DNA of 20,895 nucleotides, from NCBI GenBank assembly GCA_902465425.1, contig CABQNA010000008.1, positions 1 through 20,895 on the forward strand, read 5' to 3'. The position numbers and the translations under genes are program-made. This stretch comes from an uncultured Collinsella sp. (lineage in GTDB: Bacteria > Actinomycetota > Coriobacteriia > Coriobacteriales > Coriobacteriaceae). Shown in pieces: positions 5,925 through 15,887 of this stretch. The stretch's first letter is position 1. Every line of letters starts with the position of its first letter. The notes under the pieces were generated by a model. That model worked only from the letters and a program-made list of their open reading frames with translations, was not told the origin of the DNA and did no database searches.

Positions 5925-7781
5925 TTATGCTGCTTCGTCGAACTGCGAGTTGTACAGGTCGGCGTAGAAACCGCCTTGGGCGAGCAACTCGTCGTGCGTG
6001 CCCTTCTCGACGATGTCGCCGTCGCGAATCACCAAGATCACGTCGGCGTTTCGGATCGTGGACAGGCGGTGTGCGATGACAAAGCTGGTACGGCCCTGCA
6101 TCAGCGCATCCATGGCGCGCTGAATGAGTTCCTCGGTACGGGTATCGACGTTGGAAGTCGCCTCGTCCAAAATCAGCGCCGGGCGGTCGGCCAAAATGGC
6201 ACGGGCGATGGTCACGAGCTGGCGCTGACCCTGCGACAGGTTAGTGCCCTCCTCGTTGATCATAAAGTCGTAGCCGCCGGCGAGCGTATGGATAAAGTGA
6301 TCGCAGCGTGCGGCGCGTGCAGCGGCCTCGACCTCGGCATCGCTCGCATCGGGGCGTCCGTAGCGGATGTTCTCGCGGATGGTGCCGTTAAACAGCCAGG
6401 TATCCTGCAGCACCATGGCAAACTCGCCGCGCAGTGCCGCGCGGTCCCAGTCGCGCACGTCGACGCCCTCGACGCGCAGCGAACCGTCGTCCACGTCATA
6501 GAAGCGCTGCAGCAGCTTGATGAGCGTGGTCTTGCCGGCGCCGGTGGGGCCGACGATGGCGATGGTCTGGCCGGGCTGCGCCTCGCAGCTAAAGTCGTGG
6601 ATGATGGTCTTGTCGGGCGTGTAGCCAAACTTGACGTGGTCAAACTCCACGTGGCCGGGGCGCTTCTCGGGAATCCGCGCGTCAGCTTTCTGTTCCTCCT
6701 CGGGCGCGGCCAGGAACTCAAAGACGCGCTCGGTGGCGGCGGCCATCGACTGCATCGTGTTGCTCACGTTGCCCAGCTGCTGCACCGGCTGCGTAAAGTT
6801 GCGAACGTACTGGATAAAGCTCTGGATGTCGCCGGGCGTGGCATTGCCGGTCAGCGCGAGCTGCGCGCCCACCACGACGACGCCCACGTAGCCCATGTTG
6901 CCCACCAAGCTCATAAGCGGCATCATCAGGCCCGACAGGAACTGCGAGCGCCAGCCACTAATAAAGAGGCGGTCGTTTTGACGGTCGAACTCCTCGATCG
7001 AGGCCTCGGCGCGGTCGAACACCTGGATGACGTTCTGGCCGGCAAAGTCCTCCTCGATAATGCCGTTGACGGCGCCCAGAACCTGCTGTTGCTCGCGGAA
7101 GTACGGCTGCGAGAAGTGAATCATTACGGTCAGGATAATCGCGGCGGCCGGCAGCGTGAGCACGGTGACGCCGGTAAGCGGCAGGCTGATCGAAAGCATC
7201 ATGACGAGCACGCCGATAATCTGCGTCACCGACGTGATGAGCTGCGTCACGCTCTGGTTGAGCGACTGACCCAGCGTATCGACGTCGTTGGTGATGCGGC
7301 TTAGTACGTCTCCCTTGCTGTGGCCGTTGAAGTAACTCATCGGCACGACGGCAATCTTGGCGGCGATTTCCTTGCGCATGCGGTAGCAGATCTTTTGCGT
7401 GACGCCGGTCATGAGCCAGCCCTGGACCAGGCTGCAGACAGAGCTCGCCAGATACAGGCAGAGCAAAAAGCCGAGCGTCTTGGCGATCCAGGCAAAGTCG
7501 ACATCGCCGGTGCCGTTGACCTTGGCAACCAGGCCCTCGAACAGTTTGGTGGTAACCTGGCCGAGCACCTTGGGCCCCACAATGTTAAAGATGACCGAGC
7601 ACACGGCAAAGGCGACGGCGGTAAACACGGCAATCTTATGCTGACCGATATAGCCGAGCAGCTGCCTCATGGTGCCCTTAAAGTCCTTGGCCTTTTCGCC
7701 GCGACGCATGCCGCCCATGCGGCCCATGGGACCACGCTGGCGGGTGGGCTTGGGAATCTGAGTCTTGGTCTCGTCTGCCAT
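5925..7781 (-). CDS. ABC exporter half-transporter, canonical ATP site subunit
   Basis: This 618-residue half-transporter has a membrane domain (residues about 40-335, six helices) followed by an ATPase domain. Walker A GPTGAGKT is at 411-418, the Q-loop Gln at 459, signature LSQGQ at 515-519, Walker B LILDE with catalytic Glu 540, and the switch His at 571. The catalytic Glu and His are intact, so it supplies the active Walker site of a heterodimer. The signature carries Gln where LSGGQ has Gly. Its start codon overlaps the stop of the upstream partner by one nucleotide (TAATG), showing coupled synthesis. The N-terminal 30 residues are rich in Arg, Gly and Met (RGPMGRMGGMRRG). The family (LmrCD, BmrCD, TM287/288) exports drugs or lipids; the substrate here is unknown. 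Confidence 0.92.
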   Translation of the reverse strand: MADETKTQIPKPTRQRGPMGRMGGMRRGEKAKDFKGTMRQLLGYIGQHKIAVFTAVAFAVCSVIFNIVGPKVLGQVTTKLFEGLVAKVNGTGDVDFAWIAKTLGFLLCLYLASSVCSLVQGWLMTGVTQKICYRMRKEIAAKIAVVPMSYFNGHSKGDVLSRITNDVDTLGQSLNQSVTQLITSVTQIIGVLVMMLSISLPLTGVTVLTLPAAAIILTVMIHFSQPYFREQQQVLGAVNGIIEEDFAGQNVIQVFDRAEASIEEFDRQNDRLFISGWRSQFLSGLMMPLMSLVGNMGYVGVVVVGAQLALTGNATPGDIQSFIQYVRNFTQPVQQLGNVSNTMQSMAAATERVFEFLAAPEEEQKADARIPEKRPGHVEFDHVKFGYTPDKTIIHDFSCEAQPGQTIAIVGPTGAGKTTLIKLLQRFYDVDDGSLRVEGVDVRDWDRAALRGEFAMVLQDTWLFNGTIRENIRYGRPDASDAEVEAAARAARCDHFIHTLAGGYDFMINEEGTNLSQGQRQLVTIARAILADRPALILDEATSNVDTRTEELIQRAMDALMQGRTSFVIAHRLSTIRNADVILVIRDGDIVEKGTHDELLAQGGFYADLYNSQFDEAA

Positions 7782-10150
7782 TAGCGCTCGCCTCCTTCCA
7801 TGACGGCTGCAATTTCTTCTTGGGTAAGCCCCAGCTCCTCGGCGGAAAGCTGCGACTGTGCGATCTCCAGGTACGCCGGGCAGCTGCGTAGCAGCTCCTC
7901 GTGCGTGCCGGTGCCCACTACGTGGCCGTCATCGAGCACGATGATCTGGTCGGCGTGCATGATGGTCGCGATGCGCTGGGCCACGACCACGAGTGCGGCG
8001 TCGGTAACGTTTTTGGCCAGCTCCTCGCGCAGGCGCGCGTCGGTCTTGTAGTCGAGGGCGCTAAACGAGTCATCGAACACCACGACCTCGGGCTTTTTGG
8101 CCAGGGCGCGGGCGATGGCCAGGCGCTGGCGCTGACCGCCCGAGACGTTGGAGCCGCCCTGGCTGATGGGGGAGTCGTAGCCGCCCTCGCGCTCGGCGAT
8201 AAAGTCCTCGGCCTGGGCGATGCGTGCCGCCCGGTGCATGTCCTCGTCGCTTACCATGTCGCCGGCAAACTTGAGGTTGCTCTCGACGGTGCCCGAGAAC
8301 AGACGTCCCTGCTGCGGGATATAGCCAATGCGGTGGCGCAGCTCGGAAAGGGTCATGTCGCGCACGTCGATGCCGTCGAGCGAAATGCTGCCGCCCGTGA
8401 CGTCGTACAGGCGCGGAATCAGCTGTACGAGCGTGGACTTGCCCGAGCCCGTGGAGCCAATGATGCCGAGCATCTGACCGGCGTGCGTGGTGAAGTTCAC
8501 GCCGCTGATGACGTCGGCGCGGGCATCGGGATACTGGAAGCTCACGTCACGGAAGGTGAGCTCACCGCGCGGCGCGCTGGCAGCAGGCAGTTTGGGCGAG
8601 GCAGGGTCGTTGATGCTCGTGGGGCAGGTGATGACCTCTTCCACGCGCTCGGCTGCGACCTCGGCGCGGGGCAGGATGACCGAAACCATGGTGAGGATCA
8701 TAAACGCCATGACGATCTGCATGGTGTAGGAGATAAACGCCATCATGTTGCCGACCTGCATCACGCCGTCGGACACGCCCTGCGCGCCAAACCAGACGAT
8801 GAGCACGGTGATGCAGTTCATGACGAGCATCATGAGCGGCATCATAAAGCTCATAGCGCGGTTGGTGTAGAGCTGCGTGGTCATCAGGTCGAGCGAAGCC
8901 TTGTCAAAACGCTCGAGCTCATGCTCCTCGCGGTTGAACGAGCGGATGGGCATAAGGCCGTCGAGCAGCTCGCGGGCGGTAAGGTTCACGCGGTCCACAA
9001 AGCTTTGCATCTTTTTGAACTTGGGCATAGTGAGGCCCATGAGCACGCCGACGACGGCCGAGACCGCGATGATGGCAACGGCGATGGTCCACTCCAGGCC
9101 GGTGTGGTTGGCCAGGACGCGCATGACAGCGACGATGCCCATGACGGGGGCCATAAGACACATGCGGATAAACAGGGTTGCGGCCATCTGAATCTGCTGA
9201 ATGTCGTTGGTGCAGCGGGTGATGAGCGAGGCCTGGCTAAACTTGCCCACCTCGGCCGGCGAGAAGTGCATAACCTTGTTGAAGGTCTCGCGGCGCAGGT
9301 CGCGGGCGATGGAGCAGGCGGTGCGCGAAGCCACGGCACCGGTCAGGATGGTGGCGACCAGCGAGATTAGGCACAGACCAAACATCGTGGTCGCCATGCG
9401 GCCCAGGTAGGCGTTCTGCACGTCGGCGGGGTCGATGCCCTGCGCCTTGTACTCGTCTTGCACATAGCTCACGGCGCGTTGGGTCACGATGGAGCCCGAC
9501 ATGGAGCCCATTTTGTCCGCCATATCGTTGGCGCCCTCGACGAGCTTGCCCTGGTCGATTAGGCCGCCTTCAACGCCTAGACGCAGGCTCTTCATGGTGA
9601 TCTTGCCACCGTCGGCATCAATCTGTTTTTGCATGTTCTGCGCCGCAGCGGCCTTCTGCTGCATCTCGGCGAGTTGCTCGGGCGTCATCGCCGCCATTTG
9701 CTCGGGGGTGGGCATGGCCTGAGCGGCGCCGCCATCGCTTGCCTCGGTAGATGCGCCGGTCATGTCGCCCATGGAGTTGGCATCGATGCCCTGGTTGAAC
9801 GAAAGGACGACAGTCTCGGGCAGGCTCATGATGTCGGCAATCTTGCCGCCGTCGGCGCGCTCCTCCTCGGTGCCCTTGTACGTTCGAATGCCGTTATTAT
9901 CCGCCTTGCTAAACACGGCCTCCACAGCCTTGGCGTCCTTAGTGCTCATAAAGAGTTCGAGGTCGTCGAGCGATTCGGCGCGAATGGTGTCAGGCACGGG
10001 CGAGGCGATGCCGCCTTGCTGCACGCCCACGTCGACGATATCGCTCATGTAGGTAGGCAGTGCTAGATCGGCGTTGCAACTGATTACGATAAGTACGATA
10101 GCTGCGAACAGTGCCAGGATATGCTTTTTAAAGAGCTTGAGAATCCTCAC
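7781..10150 (-). CDS. ABC exporter half-transporter with degenerate ATP site and large outer loop
   Basis: Partner of the downstream half-transporter (789 aa). The ATPase domain has Walker A GSTGSGKST (565-573), Gln 613 and signature SGGQ (670-673). The catalytic Glu is replaced by Asp (VFDDSFSALD, D694) and the switch His by Gln (VVAQRIATI, Q725). This is the degenerate pattern of heterodimeric exporters. Unlike the usual 580-residue half-transporter it carries about 200 extra residues between the first helix (10-27) and the second (253-275). The insert is predicted to lie outside the membrane and includes a Met/Gln/Ala-rich tract with the tandem units TPEQMAAM and TPEQLAEM (148-163). GTG is the start, and it overlaps the marR stop (GTGA). 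Regulation by that MarR protein is likely. Confidence 0.92.
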   Translation of the reverse strand: MRILKLFKKHILALFAAIVLIVISCNADLALPTYMSDIVDVGVQQGGIASPVPDTIRAESLDDLELFMSTKDAKAVEAVFSKADNNGIRTYKGTEEERADGGKIADIMSLPETVVLSFNQGIDANSMGDMTGASTEASDGGAAQAMPTPEQMAAMTPEQLAEMQQKAAAAQNMQKQIDADGGKITMKSLRLGVEGGLIDQGKLVEGANDMADKMGSMSGSIVTQRAVSYVQDEYKAQGIDPADVQNAYLGRMATTMFGLCLISLVATILTGAVASRTACSIARDLRRETFNKVMHFSPAEVGKFSQASLITRCTNDIQQIQMAATLFIRMCLMAPVMGIVAVMRVLANHTGLEWTIAVAIIAVSAVVGVLMGLTMPKFKKMQSFVDRVNLTARELLDGLMPIRSFNREEHELERFDKASLDLMTTQLYTNRAMSFMMPLMMLVMNCITVLIVWFGAQGVSDGVMQVGNMMAFISYTMQIVMAFMILTMVSVILPRAEVAAERVEEVITCPTSINDPASPKLPAASAPRGELTFRDVSFQYPDARADVISGVNFTTHAGQMLGIIGSTGSGKSTLVQLIPRLYDVTGGSISLDGIDVRDMTLSELRHRIGYIPQQGRLFSGTVESNLKFAGDMVSDEDMHRAARIAQAEDFIAEREGGYDSPISQGGSNVSGGQRQRLAIARALAKKPEVVVFDDSFSALDYKTDARLREELAKNVTDAALVVVAQRIATIMHADQIIVLDDGHVVGTGTHEELLRSCPAYLEIAQSQLSAEELGLTQEEIAAVMEGGER

Positions 10151-10596
10151 TCGGCATCTCTCCTTTCTTGATTGCGGTCGATAATTTCGTTGGCACGCCT
10201 TAGAAGACGCACCATCTCTTGGGTATCTGTTTCGCCGAGCTGCTCGAGGAAAGCCGCAGTGCGGTTCTCGAATTCCCGACGTTTGATTTCGAGATCCTGA
10301 AATCCCTTGTCGGTCACTATGACGTGTACGCGACGACGGTCAGTCTTTGAGTGCTCGCGCTCGACCCAGCCCTTGGCCTCGAGGGCGCGTAGGATATTGG
10401 CGATGCGGGCGCTCGAGACCCAGGCGCGATCAGCGAGTTCGCTCGGCGTGAGCGAACCGCCGGCGAGTATGAGGGCGCGCATGACGGCCATCTCGCCGCC
10501 GAGGGCTTTGTCCGCAAAGCGCGAAATGCGCTGATGCATGCTGCCGAACTCGGTAAGGAGCTGACGCCCAAGCTCACGGAAATCGGTATCTTCCAC
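10147..10596 (-). CDS. MarR-family transcriptional regulator
   Basis: A 149-residue winged-helix DNA-binding protein. Residues 46-80 give the helix-turn-helix (SLTPSELADRAWVSSARIANILRALEAKGWV contains it), followed by the family's wing motif with D86 and R87-R89. Flanking helices at the N- and C-termini fit the dimer interface. It is the first gene of an operon with two ABC exporter genes, overlapping the next by 4 nt. This arrangement usually means the regulator represses its own operon until a toxic ligand is bound. The GTG start has AGGGG 6 nt upstream. The ligand cannot be told. Confidence 0.9.
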   Translation of the reverse strand: MEDTDFRELGRQLLTEFGSMHQRISRFADKALGGEMAVMRALILAGGSLTPSELADRAWVSSARIANILRALEAKGWVEREHSKTDRRRVHVIVTDKGFQDLEIKRREFENRTAAFLEQLGETDTQEMVRLLRRANEIIDRNQERRDAE

Positions 10597-10611
10597 CGAA
10601 AACCCCTAACA

Positions 10612-10694
10612 CTAGAAACTATTTCCGGTGAAAGATGATACCCCAGCTCAACCATCCCATTCGGTAGATTTCTAGGCATGTCCCAAAAATCTAC
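10612..10694. promoter_or_regulatory. candidate operator region of the marR-exporter operon
   Basis: GTAGATTT (10664-10671) and AAATCTAC (10687-10694) are a perfect 8-bp inverted repeat with a 15-nt centre. A second pair, CTAGAAA (10612-10618) and TTTCTAG (10669-10675), overlaps it. They lie just upstream of the marR start and so are candidate binding sites for the MarR protein. No clear -35/-10 pair was found next to them. Confidence 0.4.
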
Positions 10695-10743
10695 TTGGCC
10701 GCTAGGAAATATAAAGAGTGCATAAAGATTTAAAATCATTCAA

Positions 10744-10771
10744 TTGCTAAAGCGTTTCAAAGAACTATTAT
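10744..10771 (+). promoter_or_regulatory. promoter of the dehydrogenase-kdgT genes with LacI-like site
   Basis: TTGCTA (10744-10749) and TATTAT (10766-10771) are 16 nt apart. The spacer contains TAAAGCGTTTCA (10748-10759), a half-conserved palindrome centred on CG like operators of LacI/CcpA-type regulators. The resulting leader would be about 110 nt. Confidence 0.45.
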
Positions 10772-10885
10772 GCACGCGGTTAGGCGAGGGGTTGTCACCA
10801 CCATGACGACTGGGACTCATTTATCGCCACGTGCGATGCTCCAACTTCCCGCAAGGAGACACCTAAATTAAAGGGGGATGGAGTC

Positions 10886-11635
10886 ATGGCATTTGACTTC
10901 ACGGGCAAGACCGCGATTGTCACGGGCGGCACTCAGGGCATTGGCCTCGAGATCGCCAAGGGCATCGTCGCGGGCGGCGGACATGTCGCGCTCATCGCAA
11001 GGAACGCTGCTAAAGGCGAGGCCGCTGTGGCCGAGCTTGGCGAGGGAAACAAGTTCTATCAGCTCGATGTCGCCGATGCGCCCAAGGCGCGCGAGACCGT
11101 CGAGCAGATTTTTACGGACCTGCCGCAAACCAATATCTTGATTAACTGCGCTGGCGTCATCAGCACCAAGAAGTTCGACGAGATCGATGACACCGAGTGG
11201 CGTCGCACCATCGACATCAACCTCAACGGTACCTTCACTATGATGAACGCCGTGTACCCGCACTTTAAGGCGGCCCATGCCGGCACTATCGTCAACGTGA
11301 GCTCTGTTGCTGGCAAGATCGGTGGCGGCCTGCTCGGCACCGCTGCCTACGCCAGCTCCAAGGCCGGTGTCAACGGTCTAACCAAGGCAGTCGCCAAGGA
11401 AGGCGGCAAGTTTGGCGTCCGCTGCAACGCCGTGTGCCCGTCGCTTACGTTGACCGATATGACCTCGATTCTCTCTGACGAGAACTCTCAGCGCATCATC
11501 AACGGTATTCCTCTGGGCCGCGCTGCCCAGGCCAGCGAGCCTGCGCAGATGGTGCTGTTCTTCGCTTCCGACCTCGCCAGCTTCGTGAACGGCGAGATCG
11601 GCGACTGCGACGGCGGCATCGTCCTGGACGGGTAA
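10886..11635 (+). CDS. short-chain dehydrogenase/reductase, probably sugar-acid related
   Basis: A classical SDR oxidoreductase of 249 residues. It has the cofactor motif TGGTQGIG at 13-20, NCAG at 87-90, catalytic Ser 140 (NVSSVAG), Tyr 155 and Lys 159 (YASSK), and a C-terminal GGIVLDG. Arg 39 after the second strand suggests a preference for NADP(H). The sequence resembles both FabG-like 3-oxoacyl reductases and gluconate or deoxygluconate dehydrogenases. Because a 2-keto-3-deoxygluconate permease gene follows on the same strand, a role in uronate or gluconate breakdown (KduD-like) is the better guess. The ATG has AAGGGGG 8 nt upstream. Exact substrate unknown. Confidence 0.85.
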   Translation: MAFDFTGKTAIVTGGTQGIGLEIAKGIVAGGGHVALIARNAAKGEAAVAELGEGNKFYQLDVADAPKARETVEQIFTDLPQTNILINCAGVISTKKFDEIDDTEWRRTIDINLNGTFTMMNAVYPHFKAAHAGTIVNVSSVAGKIGGGLLGTAAYASSKAGVNGLTKAVAKEGGKFGVRCNAVCPSLTLTDMTSILSDENSQRIINGIPLGRAAQASEPAQMVLFFASDLASFVNGEIGDCDGGIVLDG

Positions 11636-11657
11636 TACCCCGCGGTGATAGTTTGGC

Positions 11658-11694
11658 GGCGACCCTGGCGACTCGGGGTTGTCGCCTTCTTTCT
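11658..11694 (+). terminator. weak terminator or attenuator between dehydrogenase and kdgT
   Basis: GGCGAC (11658-11663) pairs with GTCGCC (11681-11686), and inner C and G runs can add pairs with a small bulge. TTCTTTCT follows. It may reduce read-through into kdgT, or stabilise the upstream message. Confidence 0.45.
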
Positions 11695-11743
11695 GACATA
11701 GGCGCGTGCGGCTACGAATCGCATGCATCCAAAGGAGATATAT

Positions 11744-12760
11744 ATGAGTGAATCGACTGCGGTGGAGGCGCCGGCGGTAAAGGAGCCGTTCTTTAAGATG
11801 TCCTCCATCCCGGGCGCCAATATTTTGGTGCCGCTTCTGTTGGGCTGTCTGCTCAACACGCTATTCCCCGACCTGTTCAAAACGCTCGGCAGCTTTACGC
11901 TTGGCATGACCCAGCAGGGTGCAGGCCCGCTCGTGGGCGCCTTTTTGCTCATCGTCGGTACGACGATTTCGTTTAAGAGTGCCCCTGCCGCCGCTGCCCG
12001 CGGCGCCATCATCATCGCCGTCAAGCAGATCGTGGTCGTTGCCGTGTCGCTGCTCATCCTTTATGTGTTCAACGACAACCTGTTTGGTATCTCTGCCATG
12101 GTGATGCTGGCGGCTTGCACAGGTGCCAACAACGCTATGTACGCTGGACTGATGGGCACCATGGGCAACGAGGCCGAGCGTGGCGCCGTCGCCATCACCA
12201 CGCTCGTTGTCGGCCCTCCGGTCACGATGATTGTCCTTGGCGCCGCCGGTCAGGCTCCGATTGGCTGGTCGCTCGTGGGCGCCATCCTTCCGATTGTCGT
12301 TGGCATTATCCTGGGCAACCTGTTCCCCAGCTTTAAGAAGATGATGGCACCGGCACTTTCCGCCATCATCGTGCTCGTCTTCTTTGCCATGGGCTCGACC
12401 ATGACCTTTGGCCAGCTCATTAATGGCGGTCTCCCCGGCATCCTGCTCGGCGTGATCTGCTCGGTGATCTTTGCAATTCCCGTCATCGCGGTCGATAAGC
12501 TCACGGGTGGTACGGGCGTCGCAGGTGCGGCCATTTCGAGCTGCGCCGGAGCCAATGTGGCCACGCCTGCTGCCATGGCAAGCGTCAACGGGGCCATGTA
12601 CGGCGGTGCGGTGCTCGCAACGGCCACGGCACAGGTTGCTGCCTGCGCAATCGTGACGGCTATTTTGACCCCGCTGGTCACCAGCTGGTGCTACAAGCAT
12701 TTTGAGGGCCAGCAGAGCAACGGCAAGGCAACGACCGACAAGGCCTCCGCAGCCGCCTAA
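11744..12760 (+). CDS. kdgT: 2-keto-3-deoxygluconate permease
   Basis: This inner-membrane carrier of 338 residues takes up 2-keto-3-deoxygluconate (KDG), an intermediate of pectin and uronate breakdown, with protons. Its length matches E. coli KdgT (about 327). The conserved start of the family is visible as SIPGANILVPLLLGCLLNTLFPD-like sequence near residues 20-43. About ten hydrophobic segments follow, with small-residue motifs such as CTGANNAMY and SSCAGANVATPAAMA. The C-terminal tail is hydrophilic. The ATG is set by AAAGGAG 6 nt upstream. It lies 108 nt after a short-chain dehydrogenase gene. KDG kinase and aldolase genes are not in the window, so the pathway must be completed elsewhere. 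Confidence 0.88.
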   Translation: MSESTAVEAPAVKEPFFKMSSIPGANILVPLLLGCLLNTLFPDLFKTLGSFTLGMTQQGAGPLVGAFLLIVGTTISFKSAPAAAARGAIIIAVKQIVVVAVSLLILYVFNDNLFGISAMVMLAACTGANNAMYAGLMGTMGNEAERGAVAITTLVVGPPVTMIVLGAAGQAPIGWSLVGAILPIVVGIILGNLFPSFKKMMAPALSAIIVLVFFAMGSTMTFGQLINGGLPGILLGVICSVIFAIPVIAVDKLTGGTGVAGAAISSCAGANVATPAAMASVNGAMYGGAVLATATAQVAACAIVTAILTPLVTSWCYKHFEGQQSNGKATTDKASAAA

Positions 12761-12798
12761 TGCCAAGCGGCAATCAAAGCTAAAAACTAGCTACGCCA

Positions 12799-12840
12799 CA
12801 GGGCGGCCACGGGGGATCCCGCGGCCGCCCTGCAGTTTCT
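12799..12840 (+). terminator. intrinsic terminator after kdgT
   Basis: CAGGGCGGCC (12799-12808) pairs with GGCCGCCCTG (12823-12832). An inner CGGG/CCCG stem with a GGAT loop extends it across one A.C mismatch. TTTCT follows shortly after. Confidence 0.75.
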
Positions 12841-13226
12841 GTAGGGTCTCTGGGGCACTTTACCTTGCTAAAGCTGGCATAACAGCTAGAGCGAAGGTCG
12901 TACAAAGGCAAGGAAAAATAACATACAAATCGGTGAACGGTAGTTGTTCGCGCTCGCATTTCCTGCGGGTTTGTAAAAAACTCCCTTATGATATAAAAAA
13001 AGAAACATATAACAGCCCAGATGGAGAGGGTCGCTATGTTATCCTTCTCAAACGGGTGAAATCTTGGGTTTTGGGTTGTAGTTCCAAGGTGGATAAACGT
13101 TTTCCCTACACCAACGTGTGGTGAAGAACGGAAGAAGCCGGTAGTGCAAGCCGAACATTCAAGAATTCAATAAGCAGCGGTGTGAGAGAGCGCCGCATTA
13201 CACGTAACTAGGAGCGTGGTTACACA
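12841..13226 (+). promoter_or_regulatory. promoter and long leader of pflB
   Basis: This gene-free stretch precedes the pyruvate formate-lyase gene. TTTGTA (12970-12975) and TATAAA (12992-12997), 16 nt apart in an AT-rich island, are the best promoter candidate. They imply a leader of about 220 nt. Small inverted repeats are present (AGCTG/CAGCT near 12880; CACCA/TGGTG near 13110), but no known riboswitch was recognised. No clear FNR (TTGAT-N4-ATCAA) site was seen by eye. Confidence 0.4.
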
Positions 13227-15278
<2,052 letters not shown>

Positions 15279-15279
15279 C

Positions 15280-15340
15280 TATTGTTAGTGCTATACTAAC
15301 AATAACGATTACTGATTAGTGCGCCGGTTTCGGCCGGCGC
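15280..15340 (+). other. two hairpins between pflB and the radical-domain gene
   Basis: TATTGTTAGT (15280-15289) pairs perfectly with ACTAACAATA (15295-15304) around GCTAT. GCGCCGG (15321-15327) pairs with CCGGCGC (15334-15340). The first begins two nucleotides after the pflB stop. Neither is followed by a T-run, so they look like mRNA processing or stability elements rather than terminators. Confidence 0.6.
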
Positions 15341-15363
15341 CTATTAATCGAAGGAGACACATT

Positions 15364-15615
15364 ATGAAGGTTTCTGAAGTTTCCGAGACCCAGGCCGATA
15401 ACCTGGTCCACATGCTCGACGCTTACGCCGAGAAGGGTGGCCACCACCTGAACATCAACGTCTTCAACCGTGAGACGCTGCTCGACGCTCAGGCTCACCC
15501 CGAGAAGTACCCGCAGCTGACCATCCGCGTTTCCGGCTATGCCGTGAACTTCCACACGCTCACCAAGGAGCAGCAGGACGAGGTCATTGCGCGTACCTTC
15601 CACAACAAGTTCTAA
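15364..15615 (+). CDS. grcA: stand-alone glycyl-radical domain protein (GrcA-like) completing PFL
   Basis: An 83-residue protein equal to the C-terminal domain of pyruvate formate-lyase. HHLNINVFNRETLLDA, HPEKYPQLTIRVSGYAVNF and TKEQQDEVIARTF match the last 60 residues of E. coli PflB almost word for word. Gly 58 in RVSGYA is the residue expected to carry the radical installed by PflA. E. coli GrcA/YfiD and a T4 protein are known to supply such a domain in trans to an oxygen-damaged enzyme. Here the adjacent PflB body has no domain of its own, so this protein is probably an obligatory subunit. AAGGAG lies 7 nt before the ATG, proving separate translation. High-expression codon use matches pflB. 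The gene ends at a strong terminator. Confidence 0.92.
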   Translation: MKVSEVSETQADNLVHMLDAYAEKGGHHLNINVFNRETLLDAQAHPEKYPQLTIRVSGYAVNFHTLTKEQQDEVIARTFHNKF

Positions 15616-15628
15616 AGGGACTCAACTC

Positions 15629-15692
15629 CCGCAGGATCGCCGGAAGCCCCCGCTGCGCACTACGTGCGGCGGGGGCTTCCTCCGTCCTGCGG
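15629..15692 (+). terminator. long nested hairpin terminator after the PFL genes
   Basis: GGAAGCCCCCGC (15642-15653) pairs with GCGGGGGCTTCC (15669-15680). Inside it CGCAC/GTGCG pair, and outside it CCGCAGGA (15629-15636) pairs with TCCTGCGG (15685-15692). GTTTTG follows at 15696. It begins 14 nt after the stop codon. Confidence 0.8.
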
Positions 15693-15799
15693 AAAGTTTT
15701 GGGAGGTAGCCCAAACAGCCCCGGCTGGGTCCTGTGTAGTCACCCTTTAGGCGGAACTCTCCTGATGGGCTGGACGCACGGGATACTTTCTTAGCAACT

Positions 15800-15852
15800 A
15801 CCGTTTATCGCGTATAGCGACCGTTTGCGGAATAAGTAACACTCCTTAATAA
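15800..15852 (+). promoter_or_regulatory. promoter with LytTR-like direct repeats upstream of degV
   Basis: ACCGTTTAT (15800-15808) and ACCGTTTGC (15820-15828) are direct repeats 20 bp apart, two helical turns on the same face. The first fits the LytTR consensus [TA][AC][CA]GTTN[AG][TG] fully, the second at 8 of 9 positions. The usual spacing is 21-22. The second repeat overlaps a TTGCGG -35 (15825-15830), with TAATAA (15847-15852) 16 nt on, as expected for an activated promoter. No LytTR regulator gene is in the window. Confidence 0.4.
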
Positions 15853-15887
15853 ACCGTGTAGAATCTCAGATAAGCACGGAGTTTTCC

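Noticed and set aside
5913..7304. Open frame of 463 codons on the plus strand opposite the exporter gene
   Set aside because: It is antisense to a well-recognised ABC ATPase, with composition typical of a shadow frame (His, Ala, Val, Asp).
7901..9370. Open frame of 489 codons on the plus strand opposite the second exporter gene
   Set aside because: It is also a shadow of a recognised gene; no motif or start signal.
12702..13124. 140-codon frame overlapping the end of kdgT and the pflB leader
   Set aside because: It starts inside kdgT in another frame, crosses the terminator hairpin, and resembles no protein family.
15280..15363. Frameshift or sequencing error splitting pflB
   Set aside because: The stop codon, two hairpins, a proper AAGGAG and an ATG separate the two coding parts by 85 nt, which a single-base error cannot produce.
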